DNA of 31,758 nucleotides from a virus: positions 1 to 31,758 of IMG/VR virus record IMGVR_UViG_3300042465_002709; one strand, written 5' to 3'. Below the pieces are notes generated by a model. The model saw only the letters and a list, made by a program, of their open reading frames with translations, did no database searches and was not told the origin of the DNA. Below, piece after piece: positions 14,818-23,087 of this stretch (position 1 is its first letter; each line of letters begins with the position of its first letter). Position numbers and translations under genes: made by a program.

Positions 14818-17038
14818 CTTGGTAAATTGTTGCGTATGGTGTTCCGTTACGTGTTAATCTTGTGTCTTTTGGTAATCCTGTTGTATTTTCTAACAATGTA
14901 ACATTCAATAATTGACTTTGATAATATGTTGAGCACAAATCTTCAACACAAAATTCAAATTCTGATTCCCCGTTTTCAATAAATATAGGCACTTCAACAA
15001 CTGTTGCCGCAGCGCTTTGAACAGGAATGTTAACATTTGCAACTGCTCTAAAATCATTTATTAAAGACAAATCAACTTCACCACTTGTAAGGTTTACTTT
15101 CATCTCATTAATTACATAACGTTTGTCTCTAATTATCAAACGGTCGTTTAGCTTTAACGATGTTAGTAATGATATAGGGAATAGTGCCTTAACGTTGGTT
15201 AGTCTGTTTTTTTGGTTGTACAGGTTTTTTAAATAGCTATCGTAGTACTGTGAGTACAAAGTATTTGTAATGTAAGTTGCATCAAATGGGCTACCCTCTA
15301 CTGCAAAATGATTTGAATATATAGCGTTATTATATGTTGTTTGGTTTGTTAATGGTTTGTAACTATTGACTATTGAAGTTGAACCACCTGTGTCAAAATA
15401 AAAAGATGTTGCAACAGAATTTTCATTGTAATAAAGTAAAATAGGCTTATTGTCATACGCTTCATTTGAAGTTTTTTCATTTAGAACAAACGCTGTTGGT
15501 GGCTCATTTACATTACTTGTTAATTCTTTTGAGAATCTAATGTTTTCAAATGGAATATCTATTTTATATTCACCACCATCATAATTGGAATTTGTTTCTT
15601 TGTAACTTCCAAACTCTTTAGGTGCGTTTGTTTGTGAGTCAAAATATTCTTTATTTAAAAAACTTTCTGACTTTTCATAATCAAAAGATATTTCTTTGTA
15701 AAGTTTGTGGCGTTCGATTGTTATTTCATCCGTGTCAACATATTCTGTAATGTCTACAATTGCACCTTTTGTATACCAGTCATCCAAAGGCTCGACTTGG
15801 AAGTTGTCTACTGAAGTAGCGTAACAAGTAAGATTGAACATTTTAAATATGCTACTAACAAAATCGCTAACTTTAATGTTAGGAGCGTAGACAGTTGGGT
15901 CAACAGTTGCAAATGAAAAAGTTTTATTTAAGCATCTAAATTGTGCTGCCTGTATTGGTGCAAAAACACTTTGACCTATACTCTTAAATTCAATTCTTAT
16001 ACCCACAACCGTTGCCGTACAAGGCACTGAAGCCCTAAGCTTAAAGCTCATTATGTTAGTACCGTTATAAGTCGTGCGTGGTATAATCTGGTTATCCCTG
16101 TAAACACCCGTGCTTTTTAGCTCAAATGTATTTATTAAACTATTGTTTACGTAAACGTCTAAATATAATTTTGCTGTCGCTACATTTGCGCTTCCTTGTG
16201 CGTACACAAAAACACCTTCCGTATTACTTAAATCCACCGTGTCAGTTGTAGTGTTTACCCTACTACCGTCATTTACTTGCAAGTCATCAACAGTTAATTG
16301 CACTGTTTCGGTCAAAACTTGCATTGTTTTTGCATTTTTTAACCATAAAAATAAATTAGTAAATAATTTCTGATTGAAAAATAAACTGTTAAATGTTATA
16401 CCGTATTTTGTTTGGATTGCCTCAAATATCTTTTTAACACGTAAAGCAGGAAATAATTCAGTATAAACAATAGGGTAACTAATGTTACTTATATCCGTAT
16501 TTGCACCAATATTATAGCTCCAAAGCCTATTAGATGAAATCAAAGGGTAGCGAATGTTAGATAAAGGATTATTTGTTGTAATTGCTGTCCTTACTGCGTT
16601 TCCGTTGTATTGTTCACTATATACGCTTAAATTTAAATCCTTTAGAGTGTCATCCCCAAACTTATCCTTTAAGCTCGTTAAATCACCGTAAAACGTTATT
16701 GAATAACTTTCAACACGTCCTTTAACTACGTTGGAACTCTCAATTGATATTTTCCCACTACGAAATGGTATCGTACCTATCTCTATAAATCCGTTACGCT
16801 TAATGTTAGGGTTGTCGTTTGCATTCACATCCGATTGATAAAAATGCTCAAACAGTCTATTGTTGCGTGGTGAAGCAGGAATTGTAAACGACTGAGTGAA
16901 ATCAGTGTAAACTTTTGCAAGGTCTTGAACGTTTTGAATCGAACTATTTATTTGAATTTCTTCATCGTTAAACAACTCTAACTTTTCATAGTTGCCTGAA
17001 TTAGCAATCACTTCTATATATACGTCTACCTTTCTCAT
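14810..17038 (-). CDS. Tail tip / baseplate hub-like protein (742 aa)
   Basis: 742 residues. The N-terminal segment ELFNDEEIQINSSIQNVQDL then YTDFTQSFTIPASPRNN is a recurrent pattern in large tail proteins of Bacteroidota phages. The middle (~400-470) FVSSIFKMFNLTCYATSVDNFQVEPLDDWY resembles hub proteins of the gp27/gp44 type (curved beta barrels). KLNDRLIIRDKRYVINEMKVNLTSGEVDLSL near 640-680 matches the second hub barrel. It likely closes the distal tail and links to fibres. The gene shares one base with the preceding tail gene. Confidence 0.65.
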   Translation of the reverse strand: MRKVDVYIEVIANSGNYEKLELFNDEEIQINSSIQNVQDLAKVYTDFTQSFTIPASPRNNRLFEHFYQSDVNANDNPNIKRNGFIEIGTIPFRSGKISIESSNVVKGRVESYSITFYGDLTSLKDKFGDDTLKDLNLSVYSEQYNGNAVRTAITTNNPLSNIRYPLISSNRLWSYNIGANTDISNISYPIVYTELFPALRVKKIFEAIQTKYGITFNSLFFNQKLFTNLFLWLKNAKTMQVLTETVQLTVDDLQVNDGSRVNTTTDTVDLSNTEGVFVYAQGSANVATAKLYLDVYVNNSLINTFELKSTGVYRDNQIIPRTTYNGTNIMSFKLRASVPCTATVVGIRIEFKSIGQSVFAPIQAAQFRCLNKTFSFATVDPTVYAPNIKVSDFVSSIFKMFNLTCYATSVDNFQVEPLDDWYTKGAIVDITEYVDTDEITIERHKLYKEISFDYEKSESFLNKEYFDSQTNAPKEFGSYKETNSNYDGGEYKIDIPFENIRFSKELTSNVNEPPTAFVLNEKTSNEAYDNKPILLYYNENSVATSFYFDTGGSTSIVNSYKPLTNQTTYNNAIYSNHFAVEGSPFDATYITNTLYSQYYDSYLKNLYNQKNRLTNVKALFPISLLTSLKLNDRLIIRDKRYVINEMKVNLTSGEVDLSLINDFRAVANVNIPVQSAAATVVEVPIFIENGESEFEFCVEDLCSTYYQSQLLNVTLLENTTGLPKDTRLTRNGTPYATIYQDA

Positions 17039-18072
17039 TATACAACGCTATTAATTAAGTCATACGCAAATTCAAACTCCAAACTATAATTAATTTGTTT
17101 TGTGTTTATGGATTTGTTTAGTTCAATTGATTTAGTTTTAAGGACAGCAGGCTTTTCATCTACTAATACCTTTTCGCTTAACATCAATTGTTTTAAGTTA
17201 TCCTTAAAGTCATCTTCTACCCATCCACTATTGACCTTAATACTTTGTTTTCCATTTTGGTTGTAAGTTGTTCTTTGACCACCAGTCAAACTATAATTAT
17301 ACGGTTGCATTAAGTTGTAATCTTTGTTAGTCACTTCGATATTATCGTTCGATGCCTTAAAGAAAAACTCACGTTGGAACGCTCCGTGTCTATTTATGAA
17401 GTCAACCTTAACAGGTGTATATAAACATTCCTCAACGGGCTTGAACGTCCATGTAGCTTGAACTACATTTGAACTATTTATAACCTCAACTTTATATTCT
17501 TTTGTAAACTCTGAATTATAGCATCTTGGCACGTAATAAAATCCTAAACCTAAAGACGCGCTTAAATAAACAATGCTATCGGTTACATTTGTCCATCTTA
17601 TCTTATCAGATGCTGCAGCGTAAAGCATAATAAACCCAGCATTTGAATCGTTATGATAGTAATAGTTTTTTTGGTCTAACAAGTAATTCCCTCCGTTATA
17701 ATTAACACTATCGGCAAACTCTGAATATCCATCCGTAGCAATGTAATCAGTTGTATCTACTAATGTTTCTGTTGCTCCTACAGTCTTGTATCTTTTTACC
17801 CTAACATTAAGTTTATCAATACACGTATAACTAACTGCGGCCGTTAAACTTGTAACGTTACTGTATGCCGTGTGATCAAAGTATTCACGTATATACGGTG
17901 AGATATCGTAGTAAGTTGTTGGAGCATTCGATGCAGGAATTGCCTTACTAAGTGTGTAGCTTAAAGTAGGAGTTGAACCTAGAGAATTGAAGCTAATAAA
18001 CAGTTCAATCTTTGTACTAACTTGGCTTGCTTCATTGATACTAATAATATAAGGTGACCTTGCTCTAATCAT
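17038..18072 (-). CDS. Tail protein (344 aa), distal-tail-like
   Basis: 344 residues, beta-rich with many Tyr and Asn. YYDISPYIREYFDHTAY and FKPVEECLYTPVKVDFINRHGAFQREFFFKAS are recurrent segments in a Bacteroidota phage tail protein family. It lies between the HK97-gp10-like gene (4-bp overlap) and the hub-like gene (1-bp overlap), the place for a distal tail or baseplate ring protein. The exact ring is not decidable by eye. Confidence 0.58.
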   Translation of the reverse strand: MIRARSPYIISINEASQVSTKIELFISFNSLGSTPTLSYTLSKAIPASNAPTTYYDISPYIREYFDHTAYSNVTSLTAAVSYTCIDKLNVRVKRYKTVGATETLVDTTDYIATDGYSEFADSVNYNGGNYLLDQKNYYYHNDSNAGFIMLYAAASDKIRWTNVTDSIVYLSASLGLGFYYVPRCYNSEFTKEYKVEVINSSNVVQATWTFKPVEECLYTPVKVDFINRHGAFQREFFFKASNDNIEVTNKDYNLMQPYNYSLTGGQRTTYNQNGKQSIKVNSGWVEDDFKDNLKQLMLSEKVLVDEKPAVLKTKSIELNKSINTKQINYSLEFEFAYDLINSVV

Positions 18073-18647
18073 TTCGGTTGTTTAATTGAATAGTTAAAAA
18101 TCTTTTCTAAATCTATTTTTAAGTCATTGACTAATTCTTGAGGTAAACGTTTGTAAGCTGCTTCAAATGGTTTAGTGAAAAACAAAGTAGGTCTTAACCC
18201 TTTAGCGTAGATTGACCGTGTTATTATCCATGCAGTAGCATCGTAAGATAAAAATTTACCTGTAGACTTCTTTGTTTCGGGGTCACGTTGTCTAAATTGA
18301 AATTTACGTGCCTTAACCCATCTTTGTATTCCCTCTGTTAATCCACCCTTTGCTCCCTTGCCACTTCCGAACTTATACGGTGAGTTCGGCGCTCTTGAAC
18401 TTGAACGTTTACCCTTAACCCCTTTGTCTTGATAGTTACCGTACTCCTCCATTTGGAAATTAAGGTAATATCCTTTAGCGTAAACCTTTGCTTCACCTTT
18501 CAATGAGTTGTATAACCTCCGTGTGTTGTTGTGCGATCCAAAAGGCGCACGTCCTTTCGTTAAGTTAGTGCGAGCTTGTTTAATTACCGAAGTTTTGAAC
18601 TTATCCAACGCATCCTGTAAACCCGACTCCCTTAAATCTGCTAACAT
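18069..18647 (-). CDS. HK97-gp10-like head-tail/tail completion protein
   Basis: 192 residues, strongly basic. YGNYQDKGVKGKRSS... GIQRWVKARKFQFR... DATAWIITRSIYAKGLRPTLFF... fits the gp10-like neck/tail-completion fold (helix, then 'yg.yvd.Gt.g', then an interface 'i...i...G..p..f...~' end). It would join the tail to the head. It overlaps the next gene by 4 bp and the previous by 7 bp. Assignment by pattern. Confidence 0.62.
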   Translation of the reverse strand: MLADLRESGLQDALDKFKTSVIKQARTNLTKGRAPFGSHNNTRRLYNSLKGEAKVYAKGYYLNFQMEEYGNYQDKGVKGKRSSSRAPNSPYKFGSGKGAKGGLTEGIQRWVKARKFQFRQRDPETKKSTGKFLSYDATAWIITRSIYAKGLRPTLFFTKPFEAAYKRLPQELVNDLKIDLEKIFNYSIKQPK

Positions 18648-19099
18648 ATTGTCATCTCATTTGGTGCTAATATGTCAAAGGTCATTGTCCAACCTGCAAC
18701 AGCATCGGTAAACCTATCAACAAACGGCTCGCAACTTGCAGTGTCGTCTAATACTTCATACCCAGCGTCGTTAATATCTCCACGTCGAACTCTCTCAAAT
18801 ATTCTATTTAGTATGCTTAAAGTAGTATTTAACACATCATCCTCATTGTCATTACCCTTGTAAATATCCGTTACATCGTCTTTGCTTACATCGACTATAC
18901 TCATCATAACTAATGAAACATTATACACCGTTGTATTACCTCTAAATGCTACATCATTAAATATAATGTGACACAATGGGTACATATCTTGCTTAGCATT
19001 TGTAATCTTATCAAGGCTGCCCTTCGTTACTCGATTCACTAAAGGGTCTGCAAGTATAGAATCATGCAATAATGTAGATAGGTTATAATAGTTTTTCAT
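18641..19099 (-). CDS. Tail terminator-like protein
   Basis: 152 residues, alpha/beta. The C-terminal segment CEPFVDRFTDAVAGWTMTFDI with NDEDDVLNTTLSILNRIFERVRRGD before it has the pattern of tail-terminator proteins of Bacteroidota phages, in which 'EPF.drf...laGW...f.i' ends the beta sheet. Such proteins cap the tail tube before head joining. It follows the frameshifted chaperone gene (17-bp overlap). Moderate confidence. Confidence 0.58.
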   Translation of the reverse strand: MKNYYNLSTLLHDSILADPLVNRVTKGSLDKITNAKQDMYPLCHIIFNDVAFRGNTTVYNVSLVMMSIVDVSKDDVTDIYKGNDNEDDVLNTTLSILNRIFERVRRGDINDAGYEVLDDTASCEPFVDRFTDAVAGWTMTFDILAPNEMTIC

Positions 19100-19349
19100 G
19101 TGACTTCTTTAATTGATTAACCTCGATTCTGCTTTTTTGTTGTTCGAAGGTTAAAAATGTTAAGCACTGATGAAGCCCGAGCCCTGTAACTTCGTCAAAT
19201 CTTCTAATATCTCCTTGAGCGACGTGATAGATTGAGCTATACCAACCCCATTGTTTGCTGAATTGAACATTCTCTGAATATGGGTTTTGTTCTTCATTTT
19301 CTCCAAAGAGGACAGCGTACTGCTTATTAACTCTATTCCTAAAGTCCAA
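19083..19349 (-). CDS. Frameshift-expressed C-terminal part of tail assembly chaperone
   Basis: 88 codons in the -1 frame relative to gene 19160-19837. The upstream in-frame stop is a TGA near 19410, and the frame contains no ATG; its only start-like codon is a TTG formed inside a T9 run at 19348-19356. The protein segment FSKQWGWYSSIYHVAQGDIRRFDEV is clearly protein-like and matches a recurrent tail-assembly family in Bacteroidota phages (KWGWY.SIY.la.GDI). A -1 slip on the T run would fuse about 160 residues of the upstream product to this part, giving a ~250-residue protein analogous to gpGT. Independent TTG initiation is the alternative. Confidence 0.65.
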   Translation of the reverse strand: MDFRNRVNKQYAVLFGENEEQNPYSENVQFSKQWGWYSSIYHVAQGDIRRFDEVTGLGLHQCLTFLTFEQQKSRIEVNQLKKSHEKLL

Positions 19350-19837
19350 AAAAAAACAGATGCAGGAAGCACAACGTCTAAGGGTGCGTATTTTAACACC
19401 TCTGAGTAACTTAAATCACCCTTGTAAGGTTCTATTTCATATTTACCTTTAACGTCCTTAACAATTGGTCTATACATCACTGCAAGTGCTTTGTGTATGT
19501 TTTGAAAGTCTCCAATGTTAGATTCAATGTCGATATATTCCCCCCAGGATATTTCTTCAAGGTCTGGAATAAACCCAAACTCCACATTGTTTAATTTAAA
19601 CCTATGTTTGAACTTTGTCTTTTCGTTAAATAATTTATCAAAGTGTTGCACCAATTCGATAACGGTTGACGCTTTCATTTTAACAACTTCTTTGAGTTCT
19701 AAGCCACAAAATATTTCAATCATTTTTTGGAATACAAACTCTTTATCGTCTGAGTTATTCAAAGTAAGCATGTACTTCTGATACCTATCTAAACTTATTT
19801 CGGACAGGTTGGAAGGGATATCAATTTCAATCTTCAT
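19160..19837 (-). CDS. Tail assembly chaperone, short form (225 aa)
   Basis: 225 residues from ATG at 19837. The first ~160 residues are charged and helical (LDRYQKYMLTLNNSDDKEFVFQKMIEIFCGL, then FGFIPDLEEISWGEYIDI) and match the pattern of an N-terminal chaperone domain from Bacteroidota phages. After the T9 run the zero frame continues for 63 codons to its stop at 19160 and looks less conserved in character; the -1 frame carries the KWGWY domain. So this is the gpG-like short product and gene 19083-19349 supplies the gpGT-like extension. It overlaps the preceding gene by 11 bp. Confidence 0.65.
   Translation of the reverse strand: MKIEIDIPSNLSEISLDRYQKYMLTLNNSDDKEFVFQKMIEIFCGLELKEVVKMKASTVIELVQHFDKLFNEKTKFKHRFKLNNVEFGFIPDLEEISWGEYIDIESNIGDFQNIHKALAVMYRPIVKDVKGKYEIEPYKGDLSYSEVLKYAPLDVVLPASVFFWTLGIELISSTLSSLEKMKNKTHIQRMFNSANNGVGIAQSITSLKEILEDLTKLQGSGFISA
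19348..19356 (-). promoter_or_regulatory. T9 slippery sequence for -1 frameshifting
   Basis: On the minus strand nine T follow G and precede GGAC. The zero frame reads GTT TTT TTT TGG, and the -1 frame reads TTT TTT TTG GAC. A U UUU UUU heptamer is a strong -1 slip site. I see no strong stem just downstream. A sequencing error in the homopolymer is the other explanation for the two frames. Confidence 0.6.
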
Positions 19838-20015
19838 AAATACTTTCTATTTCTACTTCATAACCTAACTTTTCAAGAATGCGCCTAACTATTGTTTCAA
19901 TGTCTTGACTATCGACTACTTGCTCTCCATTTACTTCTGTTATTGTACCGTAATCAAGACAACATCCATCACCACATGAATTGTTATAATGTTTAATTGT
20001 TATATCTACTTGCAT
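19827..20015 (-). CDS. Small Cys-rich protein (62 aa)
   Basis: 62 residues from ATG at 20015. NNSCGDGCCLDYG (residues 11-23) gives three cysteines in CxxxCC spacing, then an acidic helical C terminus. Small proteins with CGDGCC are seen in Bacteroidota phages near terminase. A metal-binding role is possible. It overlaps both neighbours by 10-11 bp. Confidence 0.6.
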   Translation of the reverse strand: MQVDITIKHYNNSCGDGCCLDYGTITEVNGEQVVDSQDIETIVRRILEKLGYEVEIESIYED

Positions 20016-20128
20016 AGTATACTATTGTAATTTCTTATTTTATACAATACTTCATGTATTATAAAATCGTTTATGTTTTGATATCCATAACAATCGCGAT
20101 ATAAACCTGGTGTCAATCTACAACTCAT
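20006..20128 (-). CDS. Hypothetical small protein (40 aa)
   Basis: Hand-read ORF from ATG at 20128 to TAG at 20006. 40 residues including MSCRLTPGLYRDCYGYQNIN. Its start lies in an ATGA overlap with the upstream stop (20125), and its end overlaps the next start by 10 bp. Coupling on both sides supports translation. Unknown function. Confidence 0.5.
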   Translation of the reverse strand: MSCRLTPGLYRDCYGYQNINDFIIHEVLYKIRNYNSILCK

Positions 20129-20316
20129 CTTACTTGCATTACTTTAGCTCTAACACCTTTCCAATATTTTAATGACGCTTCAGCTTTCGCTACTTCGTTG
20201 TCGATTGATTCAACACATTGAAATTTCCAATTGTCTCCGTATTCGTCCTTATAAGCATCCACAACTTTAACGCTGCTCTCATTAATCATTTGTCTTAAAC
20301 TTTTACCTGATTCCAT
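20125..20316 (-). CDS. Hypothetical protein (63 aa) after TerL
   Basis: 63 residues from ATG at 20316, overlapping the TerL end by 14 bp. Charged, helical (MESGKSLRQMINESSVKVVDAYKDEYGDNW...). Position right after terminase suggests a packaging or early assembly accessory, but no motif supports a role. Confidence 0.55.
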   Translation of the reverse strand: MESGKSLRQMINESSVKVVDAYKDEYGDNWKFQCVESIDNEVAKAEASLKYWKGVRAKVMQVR

Positions 20317-21508
20317 ATTTACCTTTATTTGGGTTACTTAATTGATAACTAACTGCATACCTTAACGCATCTAACGCGTGGTTATATTTATCTATCGGTG
20401 TTTCTGATTTCTTTTCAAGCCAACAATAGTTATTTAATTCTTTTATCAAATCTACGGAATTTTCATCAATAATTAAGTCATAGTCTTGTAATAAACTTAT
20501 CCCATATTTTACTGAGTCGGCTCCTTTGATTGTAGGTACGATATTAAGCCCTTGTGACTTTAATTCATTGATCAAACGTGGCTCTGCATTATCGGCAACT
20601 ATTAAGTCACGCCCTGCAAATTGTCTATTTAGTTGTGAAAGTTGTGATGTGGTTAAACCTGGTTGATAAATGTGAAGTCTAACATAAATAATCTTGTTAG
20701 TTTTATCAATTGACGTTTCAACCAATGTTGAAGGGTCATTACTAAAACCATAATCCTGACCAAACACTGAACCATTATCTTTATTGTATGCTCCAATTCT
20801 CCAATTGGTAAAGATAACTCCTTCTGCTTTCTCTAACCATCCACCGAGTATTGTGTGTTTATATTTATCAGGCCTACGTTCTTTTATCGTTTGTATTTGA
20901 TTTAAGAAACTTTCTGACAGGTTTGATATGTTGTCTTGGTACGTTGTATGAATATACGTCGTATCCCCTTTAACCGTGTTGACTCCTGCTTCAACTCCTC
21001 TACTCTCAAAGAACTTTTGATAGATAAAGTGTGTTTTAGTAGCAGGGTTAAGAATAAGTATTACCCTGTTTTGTTTTTCCTTATGTCGAATAGAATAATC
21101 AATCTTATCAAATACATCTTCATCTGTTAACTCTTCAGCTTCATCTAAAATCCAACAAGTGACCCCAGCCAATGATTTTAAGTTAGCTGTTTGGGTTCCG
21201 CTCGATGTCTTTATACCTTTAAATAATATCTTACTTCCTGTTCTTAGATTTATTATTTCATCCTTAGTAATATGGAAGTCTGAGTTCTTACCTAATAAAT
21301 CAATCTTATCAATAAATTCAGGTATAATACTGATGTGAGCAGAAGTAAGAGTGTACCTTGTAAATAAGATAACATGGTTCGACTCGTAGGTAAGGAGCAG
21401 TAGAAGTAAATTAATAGAATATGACTTACCACTACCCCTGCCACCTGTAACAATGAAATATCTACTATCATTTGCAAATGTTTTATATTTCGGATTCAGG
21501 ACTACCAA
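20303..21508 (-). CDS. terL: Terminase large subunit
   Basis: 401 residues, a complete Terminase_3 (PBSX-type) motor. Walker A at 22-29 (GGRGSGKS), Walker B at 119-126 (ILDEAEE, D122/E123), coupling motif near 150-157 (ILILNPATK), then the RNase H-like nuclease with acidic residues D252 (VFGQDYGFS), D306 (VADNAEP) and D380 (HALDALRY). All catalytic positions are present. It packages DNA into the prohead through the portal. The start is TTG at 21508: an in-frame TAA lies four codons upstream and no ATG precedes the Walker motif. It overlaps the TerS gene by 26 bp, a coupled pair. Confidence 0.93.
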   Translation of the reverse strand: MVVLNPKYKTFANDSRYFIVTGGRGSGKSYSINLLLLLLTYESNHVILFTRYTLTSAHISIIPEFIDKIDLLGKNSDFHITKDEIINLRTGSKILFKGIKTSSGTQTANLKSLAGVTCWILDEAEELTDEDVFDKIDYSIRHKEKQNRVILILNPATKTHFIYQKFFESRGVEAGVNTVKGDTTYIHTTYQDNISNLSESFLNQIQTIKERRPDKYKHTILGGWLEKAEGVIFTNWRIGAYNKDNGSVFGQDYGFSNDPSTLVETSIDKTNKIIYVRLHIYQPGLTTSQLSQLNRQFAGRDLIVADNAEPRLINELKSQGLNIVPTIKGADSVKYGISLLQDYDLIIDENSVDLIKELNNYCWLEKKSETPIDKYNHALDALRYAVSYQLSNPNKGKYGIR

Positions 21509-21782
21509 AACTGATTAAGTCTTTTAGTGTTGTTGTGTTAATGTTAATGTCTTGCTCTACATGTTCTTTTGGTTTACCACAACCATATTCGATTAAAATC
21601 TTTGCGCTTGCTATCCTATCTGATGGTCTTTTAGCTTCATCAATCATTATTTCAGCTAATACTCTGAAAGCATCTTCAACATGTGGTTGTGCTAAAGTAA
21701 AACCTTTTATCTCGTCTGATAAAGGCTTTCTTCCTGCTTTGCCTGCTGTTGAATGTCCACCGTTGTTTTTTCTATTATCCAC
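21483..21782 (-). CDS. Terminase small subunit candidate
   Basis: 99 residues from a GTG at 21782. NNGGHSTAGKAGRKPLSDEIKGF at the N terminus is a basic DNA-binding-like start; RPSDRIASAKILIEYGCGKPKEHVE is a typical central helical segment of small phage proteins located before TerL. It overlaps TerL by 26 bp. TerS is the best guess because of position. The preceding gene carries a second GxGRK start, so which one is the working TerS is open. Confidence 0.65.
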   Translation of the reverse strand: MDNRKNNGGHSTAGKAGRKPLSDEIKGFTLAQPHVEDAFRVLAEIMIDEAKRPSDRIASAKILIEYGCGKPKEHVEQDININTTTLKDLISFGSPESEI

Positions 21783-21794
21783 TTTTAATAAAAT

Positions 21795-22241
21795 TTAATT
21801 AATTAATTTAGAACAATAACCAACAATAGTAACTACATCTGTTTCTGTTAACGAAAACCATTCACCTCTGTGATTCTTATCTTCTACTAAATTATGAATT
21901 ATTGATTCTAAATCATAGCAATTATACCCTTTATAAACATAAATTAATTCAACTAATCCAAAGTGAACTTTATAATCATTTAACCTTGATTTTAAATTAG
22001 TAGTGTACCCTATCTTGTATAAATCATTGCTTTTTATTATGTAAAGATAATCTTCTTTTTTTATACAATCTTCTTCAAAGTTCATTAGTGTTTGAACTTC
22101 TCTTTGCATTCTACTATTGATAACTTTATTTTTCATAAGTTCAACAATAAAATCATAGCAATGCTGTTTTATTTCATCGGCTATTTTTATTTGCTTTTTC
22201 TTTCTTCCTGCTCCCGGTCTTGCTCCTCCTGTTCCTGCCAT
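21795..22241 (-). CDS. TerS-like N terminus fused to T5orf172 (GIY-YIG-type) nuclease
   Basis: 148 residues. The first ~15 (GTGGARPGAGRKKKQ) carry the GGARPGAGRK start typical of phage TerS/HTH proteins. From ~65 on (YLYIIKSNDLYKIGYTTNLKSRLNDYK, then HNLVEDKNHRGEWFSLTETDV) it matches the T5orf172 branch of GIY-YIG endonucleases: Y..YI/YKIG core, Arg in the SRL helix, and the GEWF strand with Glu. It sits just upstream of the second TerS-like gene. It may be a homing-type nuclease that captured a TerS N terminus. Its sequence is more AT-rich than its neighbours, consistent with transfer. Confidence 0.72.
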   Translation of the reverse strand: MAGTGGARPGAGRKKKQIKIADEIKQHCYDFIVELMKNKVINSRMQREVQTLMNFEEDCIKKEDYLYIIKSNDLYKIGYTTNLKSRLNDYKVHFGLVELIYVYKGYNCYDLESIIHNLVEDKNHRGEWFSLTETDVVTIVGYCSKLIN

Positions 22242-22246
22242 ATCAA

Positions 22247-22642
22247 TTACCCTAAAAAACCGCCTTGCCCTTCAGGGAATGACTCTTTGTTATATTCATT
22301 AAAAACTATTCTAACTTTACGTAACATGTCGTTTAAACATGAAGCGCATGAAGTTGGTCGTTCGTTTGTTTTAAATACTCTATTGTAAACCTTTAAAAAC
22401 TCAACTTGTTGACTTGGTTTAATCTTAACAGAGATTTGAGGTAACAGCTCTTCCAACAGCTTGTATTCAGGTTCTGTTAAACATTCTGGTGTTTTGTAAG
22501 GAAACATTTTATTAAGTTTCTCCTGTCTTTGTTTGCAGCCACAATCTTCTCCTGCAACGAATTCAACCAATTTGTCAATCTTAGTATACTTCGTTACTTT
22601 CGCTACTGTATCTCCAAATCCTTTTGATACTCTTTTTGCCAT
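22247..22642 (-). CDS. Conserved Cys-containing phage protein (131 aa)
   Basis: 131 residues: GDTVAKVTKYTKIDKLVEFVAGEDCGCKQRQEKLNKMFPY near the N terminus and PTSCASCLNDMLRKV near 97-110. The pairs CGC and CASC could form a zinc site. This pattern (GEDCGC..R...LN..FPY) recurs upstream of terminase genes in Bacteroidota phages, where it is unnamed. It overlaps the sigma-like gene by 40 bp. A DNA-packaging or regulation role is inferred from place. Confidence 0.6.
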   Translation of the reverse strand: MAKRVSKGFGDTVAKVTKYTKIDKLVEFVAGEDCGCKQRQEKLNKMFPYKTPECLTEPEYKLLEELLPQISVKIKPSQQVEFLKVYNRVFKTNERPTSCASCLNDMLRKVRIVFNEYNKESFPEGQGGFLG

Positions 22643-23085
22643 ATTTTTAGTTTTCTTTTACATTTTTTAATAGTGTGAAAAATAGAAGTCAAACTTATTT
22701 TAGTTTCCTTTTCAAGTTCACGCATTGATTTTCCGCTTCGTAAATATAATAAAAATAGTTGTTGGTCGAACCACTCCCATGTTTTTATTTCATTTTCGAC
22801 ACTCTGATAGTATAACTCAATTTCATACGTTTTGTTGTTTTCATCCTCTGATAAGTCAACAAGAAGGTCAATGTCTACTGTTGAAACATTACGCTTGCAT
22901 GAGTCATAAAAAGAGTTGCGCAGCATTATCCAGATGAATGATTTGGTTACTACTTGACCTTTGCCGTACTTGTAAAAACGAATGTACATATCTTGTACTA
23001 TGTCTTCAGCGTCTGTCTTGGCTCCAAAGCGTTTAACAATTCTTACCCATTCGTTGTGATACTGCGCTATCTCTTTTAAATTCAT
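22603..23085 (-). CDS. Sigma-70-like transcription factor
   Basis: 160 residues. Region 2-like segment at 25-40 (TDAEDIVQDMYIRFYKY) followed by IWIMLRNSFYDSCKRN; region 4-like HTH near 108-145 (LFLLYLRSGKSMRELEKETKISLTSIFHTIKKCKRKL). Length and layout match small ECF-like sigma factors common in Bacteroidota phages. It could direct host RNA polymerase to late genes, or act only as a DNA-binding regulator because region 2 is weak. It follows the MazG gene by 2 bp and overlaps the next gene by 40 bp. Confidence 0.72.
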   Translation of the reverse strand: MNLKEIAQYHNEWVRIVKRFGAKTDAEDIVQDMYIRFYKYGKGQVVTKSFIWIMLRNSFYDSCKRNVSTVDIDLLVDLSEDENNKTYEIELYYQSVENEIKTWEWFDQQLFLLYLRSGKSMRELEKETKISLTSIFHTIKKCKRKLKIWQKEYQKDLEIQ

Positions 23086-23087
23086 GC

